From NCBI RefSeq assembly GCF_007858285.1, contig NZ_VFIL01000007.1, positions 124,001-188,000 of the forward strand: a DNA stretch of 64,000 bases, read 5' to 3'. Below the pieces are notes generated by a model, which was given only the letters and a program-made list of their open reading frames with translations, ran no database searches and was not told where the DNA came from. Position numbers and translations under genes: made by a program. Shown here one piece after another: positions 58,404 through 64,000 of the stretch. How positions within the stretch are numbered: position 1 is the first letter of the stretch; every line of letters begins with the position of its first letter. This DNA is from Pseudomonas brenneri (GTDB lineage Bacteria > Pseudomonadota > Gammaproteobacteria > Pseudomonadales > Pseudomonadaceae).

Positions 58404-59467
58404 TGAGCAATACATTTAACCCTGAGATGCTTCAGCTGGCCAGGCAGTTTCGCGGCTTCAGCCAGAGCGCTCTATCCAAATCCATGAGCATCACTCAAGG
58501 CTACCTATCAAAGATTGAAAATGGATTAATGGAGCCTGCCGAGGAAATGGTTGAAGCCTTCTGCAAGTGCCTTTCCTTTCCTAGGGAATATTTTTTTAAC
58601 CAGGATCGGGTGTATGGGCTGCCGGTTAGCGTTCATGCTTATCGCAAGAAGGCTACTGTCCCGCAGAAGACGCTTGACGCCATCCAGGCCGAAATGAATC
58701 TGCGCATCATGCACTACCGAAAGCTTCTTAAATCCGTAGACCTCGCAAAGGATTATGAGCTCCCTTATCTAGACATCGACCAATACAATGGCGATGCCGA
58801 TGAGATCGCATTCTTGGTCAGAAGATCGTGGATGATCCCTGACGGACCTATCAAAAATCTCGCCGATTTCGTGGAGCGCGCTGGCGTTTTGATATTTGTT
58901 TGCGATTTTCCTGCTGGAAAAATTGACGGCGTAACCCTTGCCATTCGTGGGATGCCGCCTTGTATTTTTCTGAGCAAAAATCAATCCGCAGATAGAATGA
59001 GATTTTCACTTGCTCATGAGCTCGGCCATTTAGTGATGCATCGACAACCCAGTCCAACGATGGAGGACGAGGCCAACAAATTCGCAGCCGCATTACTGAT
59101 GCCAGAAAAAGATATTTTCTATCAGTTGAAGAACATCAGCATACAGTCGCTGGCCGCGCTTAAGCCTGTATGGAAAGTATCTATGGGCGCCTTGCTCTAT
59201 AGGGCGGGCACGATCGGTGCAATTACAAAGTCTCAGAGCGATTATATGTGGAGACAAATCGGCAGCCTCGGCTATCGAATGAGGGAGCCCGCTGAACTGG
59301 ACTTTCCGCATGAGAAGGCTCATCTGACTTCAGAGATTCTGGAGCTTCACATGGAAGATCTGGGGTATTCGCTTGAAGATCTAATGAGCATCCTTGGATT
59401 GGCGCCTGAAGACTTTGGTAATTTGTATAATTTCAAGCAAAAGCCACGCCTTAGCATCGTGAAATAA
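58403..59467 (+). CDS. XRE HTH + ImmA/IrrE zinc metallopeptidase
   Basis: 354 residues. XRE domain at 6-62 (LARQFRGFSQSALSKSMSITQGYLSKIENG), linker, then COG2856 peptidase with HELGH at 205-209 (RFSLAHELGHLVMHR) and the third-ligand region MEDEANKFAAALLMP (220-234). ImmA cleaves phage-type repressors; fused XRE-COG2856 proteins are also predicted antitoxins. Coupled to the gene before it and driven by a promoter with an operator-like repeat. Confidence 0.9.
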   Translation: MSNTFNPEMLQLARQFRGFSQSALSKSMSITQGYLSKIENGLMEPAEEMVEAFCKCLSFPREYFFNQDRVYGLPVSVHAYRKKATVPQKTLDAIQAEMNLRIMHYRKLLKSVDLAKDYELPYLDIDQYNGDADEIAFLVRRSWMIPDGPIKNLADFVERAGVLIFVCDFPAGKIDGVTLAIRGMPPCIFLSKNQSADRMRFSLAHELGHLVMHRQPSPTMEDEANKFAAALLMPEKDIFYQLKNISIQSLAALKPVWKVSMGALLYRAGTIGAITKSQSDYMWRQIGSLGYRMREPAELDFPHEKAHLTSEILELHMEDLGYSLEDLMSILGLAPEDFGNLYNFKQKPRLSIVK

Positions 59468-59474
59468 TCAAAAC

Positions 59475-59500
59475 GAGCCCGGCCTAGCGCTGGGCTTCTT
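59475..59500 (+). terminator. Terminator after the ImmA/IrrE gene
   Basis: GAGCCCGGCCTAGCGCTGGGCTTCTTG: GC stem followed by TTCTTG, eight bases behind the stop. Confidence 0.6.
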
Positions 59501-59718
59501 GTATCTGCCATTTCGCATCCGGGCTTCTCTGGCCACCCCAATTCCTAGTGAACCTTCTTAAGACCACCCTCCCCGGCCGGATTCATCCCGGCATACCTTG
59601 TTACAACCATTCACCCATAGGCAGCGCCCGTAGAGAACTTCAAACTTTCACCCTAGTCCTAATGCTAGGCGTGCTTTAAACCGTGAGCGCCTGCTGACAA
59701 CCCATAGAGGTTCACAAA

Positions 59719-60150
59719 ATGAAAATGACACTACCCGCCCTAGCTTTGGGTGTCCTCATTTCGCAAGGAGCGATGGCAGCCGGAGATGGCACAGCCGCTC
59801 TTGGAGGCGGCGTTGGTGGTGCACTTGGCAATATCGTAGGTCAACAGCTCGGGGGCTCGACAGGCGCGGCGGTTGGCGCAGGCGTTGGTGGTGCTGCTGG
59901 TAGTGCTGTTGGTGCCCAAAAAGGCAATAAAGCCGAAGCTGCATTAGGTGGCGGTATCGGCTCGGCTGGTGGCTCACTAATTGGTAATCGCCTGGGCGGC
60001 ACAACTGGCTCGACTATCGGTGCAGGTCTCGGCGGCGCCGCGGGTGGTGCGATCGGAAACAACCTGGCGGACGATGAGAGCAATCATCGATCTGATGGCA
60101 AGAAGCACAAAGGCAACAACAAGCATAAACACAAGAACAAACATCGTTAG
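59719..60150 (+). CDS. Glycine-zipper secreted/outer-membrane protein
   Basis: 143 residues. Cleavable signal (MKMTLPALALGVLISQGAMA), then about 90 residues of Gly/Ala zipper (GGGVGGALGNIVGQQLGG repeated), then a Lys/His/Asn-rich tail (KKHKGNNKHKHKNKHR). AGAGG upstream of the ATG. Glycine zippers insert in or span membranes; the basic tail could bind metal, DNA or lipopolysaccharide. In the lysogen-expressed block; possible role in exclusion or envelope change. Confidence 0.75.
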   Translation: MKMTLPALALGVLISQGAMAAGDGTAALGGGVGGALGNIVGQQLGGSTGAAVGAGVGGAAGSAVGAQKGNKAEAALGGGIGSAGGSLIGNRLGGTTGSTIGAGLGGAAGGAIGNNLADDESNHRSDGKKHKGNNKHKHKNKHR

Positions 60151-60170
60151 TTTCTGACGCTATTACATCG

Positions 60171-60197
60171 AAGCCCGGCACAGCGCCGGGCTTCTTG
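60171..60197 (+). terminator. Terminator after the glycine-zipper gene
   Basis: AAGCCCGGC-ACA-GCGCCGGGCTT then CTTG: strong stem with a short T-rich end. Confidence 0.65.
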
Positions 60198-60250
60198 TTT
60201 CTGTCCTTACCAGTTAGGATCAGTGATCGCATCCGTATGGAGGTGGCTGC

Positions 60251-60484
60251 ATGAAACCCACCGCAACCAAACTCGTCAAAATCACCGCACTCATGAGTGT
60301 ATGCGCCAGCGTGAGCTATGTGGCCCATGTCGTGAGCCGAGAAGTGGCTTACGTCCATGCGAAGGTGAGCAGATCGACGAGCACTGAAGCCCCACGGCAA
60401 GAGCTTCGATGGCCAGAAGCCGTCGCTTTGCCAGAGTTGCGTGTCCCTCCATTGAAAGCTGACCAACTGGGCGCTGATGATTAA
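60251..60484 (+). CDS. Small membrane-anchored protein, unknown
   Basis: 77 residues; GGAGG upstream. One N-terminal hydrophobic segment (LVKITALMSVCASVSYVAHVV), rest polar and Pro-rich. Not recognised. Confidence 0.5.
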   Translation: MKPTATKLVKITALMSVCASVSYVAHVVSREVAYVHAKVSRSTSTEAPRQELRWPEAVALPELRVPPLKADQLGADD

Positions 60485-60574
60485 TTCATCTCGCAGAGTT
60501 TGACTTCCGGCATTTCACAAACCTTTCACAGCTGAACGCATATAGTTACTCCAGCTCCTAAAGAACATCCTTTT

Positions 60575-60607
60575 AAGCCCGCTACTCCCCATCGCGGGCT
60601 TTTCTTT
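60575..60607 (+). terminator. Rho-independent terminator
   Basis: AAGCCCGC, loop, GCGGGCTT then TTCTTT. Ends plus-strand transcription from the cI-side block. Confidence 0.75.
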
Positions 60608-60810
60608 GTCTGCGATTTGGATCTAGATTGCGCTCGCCGATCGGGCTAGATCGCCTTCCACCTTTCTACTTTGAGAAATCTCGGGCAATTCCTGGCGTGC
60701 AGCAATACATGCCCAGCTTTTCCTAGCTCCGGATTTCCTTAGCGAATGGTTTATGCATTTATGCATAAAAGCTGTTGCCGTCCTATTGCCAATGCCTGCT
60801 AGTAGGAATA

Positions 60811-60826
60811 CTGTTTGTTTATACAG
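60811..60826. promoter_or_regulatory. LexA (SOS) box before the DUF1654 gene
   Basis: CTGTTTGTTTATACAG fits CTG-N10-CAG with an AT-rich core, 20 bases before the ATG at 60846. Confidence 0.75.
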
Positions 60827-60845
60827 TCATCGCAAGGAGCGAAGA

Positions 60846-61097
60846 ATGAGCCAGGCACCCTACCCCGCATCGAAACCACGGAATTCCTATGAGCTTGTTG
60901 GTCGCCGCCTACAAGGCTTGATCGCTTCTCCCCGGGTCCAAAGGATTCAGCTGGTCGAGGTATCCAGGCGCGACGACGAAAGCCCTGAAGCCTGGCACCA
61001 GGTCATCCAAGACATCGGCGACACAGCCGGAATAAGGATTGAACATTTGGATGATGGTGCCGTCCGGATAGGCTGGCGCGAGTACTGCGATTCCTAA
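60846..61097 (+). CDS. DUF1654 protein, likely SOS-regulated
   Basis: 83 residues from ATG 60846 (AAGGAGCGAAGA before it). The pattern SYELVGRRLQGLIASPRVQRIQLVEVSRRDDESPEAWHQVIQDIGDTAGIRIEHLDDGAVRIGW fits the DUF1654 family of Pseudomonas and its phages, of unknown function. The LexA box just upstream suggests induction with the SOS response, which also induces the prophage. Confidence 0.87.
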   Translation: MSQAPYPASKPRNSYELVGRRLQGLIASPRVQRIQLVEVSRRDDESPEAWHQVIQDIGDTAGIRIEHLDDGAVRIGWREYCDS

Positions 61098-61099
61098 AC

Positions 61100-61127
61100 G
61101 AGCCCGCCAGTGAGCGGGCTCTTTATT
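61100..61127 (+). terminator. Terminator after the DUF1654 gene
   Basis: AGCCCGCCAGTGAGCGGGCT then CTTTATT: ends just before the PL operator. Confidence 0.7.
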
Positions 61128-61142
61128 GTCTCCCGCAAAAAA

Positions 61143-61185
61143 TATGGGAATACCCATTGACGATAAATATGGGATTGCCTATATT
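61143..61185 (+). promoter_or_regulatory. PL-like promoter with two cI/Cro operators (OL)
   Basis: Operator 1 TATGGGAATACCCATT (61143-61158) and operator 2 TATGGGATTGCCTATA (61168-61183) have the same consensus as the three sites at 55399-55462. Between and overlapping them: TTGACG (61157-61162), 17 bases, TATATT (61180-61185), a strong sigma-70 promoter reading right. It drives the early operon that leaves the window. Confidence 0.88.
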
Positions 61186-61533
61186 TGCATCCAGGCCAGC
61201 AACGAATATCGCCGGCCAGTAGCGAAAGCAGCACCGATCTTTAGCGGCACCCCTTGCCGGATCACCACCGGCCCAGATTCAAAGGCAGCGATGAACCGGC
61301 CTCAACGGTTCAGAGGGTTGGCAACTGACCCGGGCGTGCAGCGTAAAGCGCCAAGACGAGTTATCCAGCGGGAGAACAAGCCGAAAGGCCCGCGGCTGGA
61401 AGAACAATTTGGAACTGCCGAGGATTTCTCGGTGGTTCGATTCAACCCCGGCCTGTCGCCAGTAGCGAGGTCGGGGGTTTCACCGATAGTCCTTGGCAGC
61501 AGGGCCTAACGGGAAACCAATCGGGAGAAATAT
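61186..61533 (+). other. Structured untranslated leader of the PL operon
   Basis: About 340 bases from the predicted start to the first gene with a good ribosome site. An open frame crosses it (127 codons from 61126), but starts upstream of the promoter and has no ribosome site. Hairpins are visible, e.g. AACCCCGGCCT...AGGTCGGGGGTT at 61444-61480. Likely holds a nut- or put-like antitermination signal. Confidence 0.5.
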
Positions 61534-61827
61534 ATGGCCAAGAAAGTGAGCAGAACGACCAAGACAGAGCCAATCGGGGTCCGAGTCAGCCCAAGAACGC
61601 GGTACCTCATGGATGTAATGGGGCGAACTCAACGGCGATCTTTGACGGCGGTCATCGAAGCGGCTGTAGAGAGTTACGCGACAGAGGCGGAAAGCTCGCT
61701 AGCCGCCCATACCTGGTCAACTGATGAAGGCGAGCGCCTGCTTAATTTGTACTCGAAGGCCCCGCACCTCTGCTCATTTGACGAGGAGATTGATGCCAAA
61801 GCAGCCCTGGCCGCGCTCAGCGACTAA
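61534..61827 (+). CDS. Small ribbon-helix-helix-like protein, first gene of the PL operon
   Basis: 97 residues; GGGAGAAATAT before the ATG. EPIGVRVSPRTRYLMDVMGRTQRRSLTAVIEAAVESYA has the look of a ribbon-helix-helix DNA-binding fold; the remainder is acidic helix. Position equals lambda N or early regulators. No firm family. Confidence 0.6.
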   Translation: MAKKVSRTTKTEPIGVRVSPRTRYLMDVMGRTQRRSLTAVIEAAVESYATEAESSLAAHTWSTDEGERLLNLYSKAPHLCSFDEEIDAKAALAALSD

Positions 61828-61890
61828 ACGGAAATTTTCACTTCTGTCACCGCATCGGTGGCAGCGGGAAACCAACCGAGGGTCACCACG

Positions 61891-62274
61891 ATGGAAGCAA
61901 CAATCATCAACGGTTCATGGAAGGGTCACCTCGGACGTGGCCTGGCGCCGCGAGAGCTTCAGTTTCTGCTTTGGATTGCCCAGGGCTTCACCTCGAAAGA
62001 GATCGCCCGCGAAGCAGGGATTGAGGCAGGCACCGTCAAGAAGCGCCTGACCAATGCGATGTTCAAGCTGGGCGTGACGAAGCGTACGGCGTTAGTAGCT
62101 GAGGCCATGAAGCGCCAGATCATCACGCCGGTGTGCTTTGTGCTGGCGGCGCTGATCGCCATGCACTCGATGATCAGTGACGACTCGCTGCGTCGTGATC
62201 GCCGGGCGCCGGAAAGGCGCATGGCTCAGGTGCGGATGGTGCGCCGGGCAGAGCGTGTTGAGCTGACAGCCTAA
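61891..62274 (+). CDS. LuxR-type HTH protein with a membrane segment
   Basis: 127 residues from ATG 61891 (GAGGG upstream). LuxR C-terminal HTH at about 17-75 (LAPRELQFLLWIAQGFTSKEIAREAGIEAGTVKKRLTNAMFKLGV). Then a hydrophobic segment (ITPVCFVLAALIAMHSMI) and a very basic tail (RRDRRAPERRMAQVRMVRRAERVEL). No receiver domain. Early-operon regulator of unknown target, possibly membrane-tethered. Confidence 0.78.
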   Translation: MEATIINGSWKGHLGRGLAPRELQFLLWIAQGFTSKEIAREAGIEAGTVKKRLTNAMFKLGVTKRTALVAEAMKRQIITPVCFVLAALIAMHSMISDDSLRRDRRAPERRMAQVRMVRRAERVELTA

Positions 62275-62345
62275 GCGCTCCAGACTTTTTCACTGATGCA
62301 CCTGGTTACCCGGGTGCATTGGGAAATCAAACAGGAGAAAGGAAA

Positions 62346-62546
62346 ATGAACGAAGAACAGATTGAACGAGTTCGTGAGTTAGTTCGGATCGTAGCGAATG
62401 ACGACGGTACCGATTTTGATACCGCCTTCAACGTTTCAATGAAAGTACTGAAACTGCACGCTATCGACAACGCTCCGAAGGGCGCGGCCAGTGGGGGCGG
62501 AAAGTCTCAGGCCAGGTCTAACCAAGCAGACCATGTTTCGGACTGA
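62346..62546 (+). CDS. Small early protein, unknown
   Basis: 66 residues from ATG 62346 with a strong AGGAGAAAGGAA. Helical N-terminus (EEQIERVRELVRIVANDDGTDFDTAFNVSMKVLKL) and a polar tail. Its 3' end overlaps the antisense GhoS-like gene by 40 bases. Confidence 0.6.
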   Translation: MNEEQIERVRELVRIVANDDGTDFDTAFNVSMKVLKLHAIDNAPKGAASGGGKSQARSNQADHVSD

Positions 62547-62791
62547 GATACGAAAATCCACGGTCCGCCATGCCCGGAAAGCGGAGTAGCGAGCCCCCTG
62601 ATCCGCTCGCGAAGCGCGGTTATGTCAAGACTGCTTGATCCGTAATAGGTGCCGATTGGGAGTTTTCGCAACGCCCCGTCGGAGAATGCAATGGTCTTCA
62701 TCAACCCCAACGCTTCCATCCCAGCATGAAGATCCTCGTAGTCATCCCATCCGGCCTTCAGTAACTCAACCCGCACCATGTAATTCGCCAT
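62507..62791 (-). CDS. DUF2622/GhoS-like small protein
   Basis: 94 residues from ATG 62791 (AAGGAATG upstream). ANYMVRVELLKAGWDDYEDLHAGMEALGLMKTIAFSDGALRKLPIGTYYGSSSLD matches the DUF2622 family that includes GhoS, the endoribonuclease antitoxin of the GhoT/GhoS type V system. No GhoT-like small membrane toxin is adjacent. It is antisense inside the PL operon and overlaps the neighbouring gene, so it could silence early mRNA in the lysogen. Confidence 0.72.
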   Translation of the reverse strand: MANYMVRVELLKAGWDDYEDLHAGMEALGLMKTIAFSDGALRKLPIGTYYGSSSLDITALRERIRGLATPLSGHGGPWIFVSQSETWSAWLDLA

Positions 62792-63005
62792 AACTGCATT
62801 CCTTGTTTCGACAGTGGAAGCCGAAGCATATGGGGTTTCCCTCGCCTGTGGAAAGCGAGGAAACAGGGAGCCTGCCCCTGTAAAACAGGCGCTCCCCTTC
62901 CCACCTCTACTCGTCAGCACTCCTCCCCCGCGCCCCATCGGCAACCAGCGGGAGGTATGAGTGTTGACGAATACAGGTGAACAACCCGCCACTTTGGAGG
63001 CGACC
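62792..63005. promoter_or_regulatory. Intergenic region between divergent GhoS-like and 63006 genes
   Basis: No gene. A hairpin GGAGCCTG...CAGGCGCTCC lies at about 62868-62897. Promoter for the minus-strand gene must be here; no clear hexamers are asserted. Confidence 0.4.
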
Positions 63006-63428
63006 ATGTCAGCACTACGCAAGGCTCAGTTTGAGCAGGACGAACAACTGCCGCCTCCGGTGAGCGAAACCTCTCAGCAATTGGCTCGCAGCGAATGGCT
63101 GTACAACGCAGCCGAAGAGCTGGCCAGAGGTGGCAGCGTGGTGTTCAAGCGCCACCTGCACCCGCAGCAAGGCGTCACGGCTTACCAGTTCGCACTGGCT
63201 GTCGATGAGTACGCCAACAACCTACTTGCCGACTGCGGCGTCGACGCTCCAGCCCTGGGCTACTTGCTGATCGCTGGGATGGCGGGCTCAAGGGTGAAAT
63301 CGGAAGCACTGGAGCTACTCGGCCAGAGCGACCACCCACTTGGGAAGCTCGGCGAGATTGCCGAACGCCTACTTCAACCTTTGGCTGATGACGCACTAAT
63401 CGCCCAGGCCGAGGACAACGAACTGTGA
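63006..63428 (+). CDS. Early phage protein, unknown
   Basis: 140 residues from ATG 63006 with GGAGG five bases upstream. SEWLYNAAEELARGGSVVFKRHLHPQQGVTAYQFALAVDEYANNLLADCGVD is helical. Coupled by overlap (GTGA) to the next gene. Not recognised; probable early operon member. Confidence 0.6.
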   Translation: MSALRKAQFEQDEQLPPPVSETSQQLARSEWLYNAAEELARGGSVVFKRHLHPQQGVTAYQFALAVDEYANNLLADCGVDAPALGYLLIAGMAGSRVKSEALELLGQSDHPLGKLGEIAERLLQPLADDALIAQAEDNEL

Positions 63429-63616
63429 GCCCCTATGTTGAGATCGATAAAGCGCTGTTTGCGCTTGAAGATCCAGATAAGCCCGCCATCGACGAGATCT
63501 TGGCCGAGGGTTTGATCGTGCGCCACTTCACCTCGGGCGCCATCAACGCAGAAGAATTTCATTGGTATAGCGCACGCCTCCTGGATGTCAGCCGGCGGCG
63601 TAAGGAGAAGGCATGA
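63425..63616 (+). CDS. Small early protein, unknown
   Basis: 63 residues from a GTG overlapping the previous stop. Acidic, helical (KALFALEDPDKPAIDEILAEGLIVRHFTSGAINAEEF). Its stop overlaps the next ATG (ATGA). Confidence 0.55.
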   Translation: MSPYVEIDKALFALEDPDKPAIDEILAEGLIVRHFTSGAINAEEFHWYSARLLDVSRRRKEKA

Positions 63617-63804
63617 CTACCGCACCGGTTAAATCCCTGATCGACGAGCAGCTCGAAGATATCAGCGCTCATAACCTTCGCGAGGCCTACAGCCTGGCCG
63701 AACGCCGCGGCTTCTTCGGTGCGCCAGTTGAGCAGTACGTAGAGCCTGGCTACGGCGGTCGAGTGCTTCAAGTACTCCGCTATAGGGTTCAGCAGCAGCG
63801 CTGA
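63613..63804 (+). CDS. Small early protein, unknown
   Basis: 63 residues; AAGGAGAAGGC before the ATG. LIDEQLEDISAHNLREAYSLAERRGFFGAPVEQYVEPGYGGRVLQVLRYRV. Third of a coupled set; no family recognised. Confidence 0.55.
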   Translation: MTTAPVKSLIDEQLEDISAHNLREAYSLAERRGFFGAPVEQYVEPGYGGRVLQVLRYRVQQQR

Positions 63805-63877
63805 CTTTACACCCGGCCCTTTCAACTCCCCCACTCAGTCACTTTGAACGCTGCGATCAACGCGGCAAGGACTCCTC

Positions 63878-64000
63878 ATGTCGACGAACATGCAGATTTG
63901 GGAAAAGGTCTGCACGACCGATACCCGCTATACAAAACCTGCCGAGGTTGGCGGTCAGAAGATCACCAGTCTGAACGGTACCGCGATGATCATGAAGGCG
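63878..64000 (+). CDS. Start of an early protein, possibly a single-strand annealing/recombination protein (cut by window end)
   Basis: The first 41 codons are visible (ATG 63878, AAGGA upstream): QIWEKVCTTDTRYTKPAEVGG, then ITSLNGTAMIMKA. This resembles the start of phage early proteins I associate with DNA annealing/recombination modules (W..V..TDP..TK...). The call rests on a short segment and early-operon position. Confidence 0.45.
   Translation, partial: MSTNMQIWEKVCTTDTRYTKPAEVGGQKITSLNGTAMIMKA

Larger units (their letters stand above)
60485..60845. other. Regulatory stretch before the DUF1654 gene
   Basis: No gene. It contains the terminator at 60575-60607, a perfect palindrome TTATGCAT-TT-ATGCATAA (60751-60768) that looks like a repressor site, and a LexA box at 60811-60826. 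Confidence 0.6.
18089..64000 (-). mobile_element. Lambda-organised siphophage prophage (right end outside the window)
   Basis: A continuous phage gene set lies here: lysis, tail fibre, J, I, K, L, M, tape measure, tail tube, head-tail joining, P22-like coat, scaffold, portal, terminase, holin, nin genes, replication, cro/cI switch and the start of the early leftward-type operon. The late and replication genes are on the minus strand; cI and the PL operon are on the plus strand. Neither att site nor integrase is visible. The left edge is set at the last lysis gene but could include the AT-rich gene at 17499 and even the SRAP/rulAB block. Confidence 0.93.

Noticed and set aside
61126..61509. 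127-codon plus-strand open frame before the PL operon
   Set aside because: It begins upstream of the PL promoter and crosses both operators; no ribosome site and no protein-like pattern.

Overview
The window looks like a Pseudomonas chromosome segment of the syringae/fluorescens type. The reasons are the rulAB-type SOS polymerase operon, a DUF1654 gene (a family I know only from Pseudomonas and its phages), a ginABCD integrase module and a lambda-like prophage whose proteins all have the flavour of Pseudomonas siphoprophages. No tRNA, rRNA or CRISPR array was seen.

Region 1 (1 to about 5.2 kb) is ordinary or decaying chromosome, or old island cargo. It holds the C-terminal part of an AraC-type regulator, a heavily mutated Old Yellow Enzyme pseudogene, a YkgJ-type cysteine-cluster protein, and a divergent HxlR regulator / isochorismatase-like hydrolase pair with two palindromic operators between them.

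Region 2 (about 5.2 to 15.9 kb) is a GInt-type genomic island. Three tyrosine recombinases and a small helix-rich protein (ginABCD, minus strand, 15838 to 10345) are followed by a three-gene cargo. The cargo is a NodU/CmcH carbamoyltransferase, a DXD glycosyltransferase, and a 704-residue protein joining a GT25 glycosyltransferase, a sulfotransferase-like middle and a GH16 glycoside hydrolase. The integrase end of the island cuts rulB after codon 106. A four-unit 23-bp tandem repeat lies at the far side of the cargo. The other half of rulB is not in the window, so the left end of the island is not proven.

Region 3 (about 16.2 to 18.1 kb) holds rulA and the rulB stump, an SOS-response peptidase (SRAP) diverging from rulA across a LexA box, and an AT-rich orphan membrane protein.

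Region 4 (18.1 kb to the window end) is most of a lambda-organised siphophage prophage, read backwards. Late genes run on the minus strand from the Q position (52 kb) through holin, terminase, portal, P22-like coat, tail (with a programmed -1 frameshift at G/GT), tape measure, tip proteins and J to tail fibre, endolysin and Rz/Rz1. Replication and nin genes (O-like, DnaC-like, NinB, NinG) follow cro. The immunity switch is unusually readable. Three 16-bp operators spaced exactly 24 bp lie between cro and cI. Two more flank a near-consensus promoter 5.7 kb away (PL), which starts the rightward early operon that leaves the window. The prophage integrase is not in view.

The prophage carries much cargo. 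There is an M-type (colicin M/syringacin M-like) lipid II-degrading bacteriocin with a probable membrane immunity protein, a Com-type zinc-finger protein and a histidine-rich metal binder. There is also a RelA/SpoT-domain nucleotide synthetase, an XRE-ImmA/IrrE protease with a tightly coupled partner, several lipoproteins in the position of lambda rexAB, and a block of accessory genes inserted between tail genes K and I. The strongest candidates for a poorly described system are the island cargo with its GT25/sulfotransferase/GH16 fusion and repeat array, the bacteriocin module, and the ImmA/IrrE pair with its neighbours.
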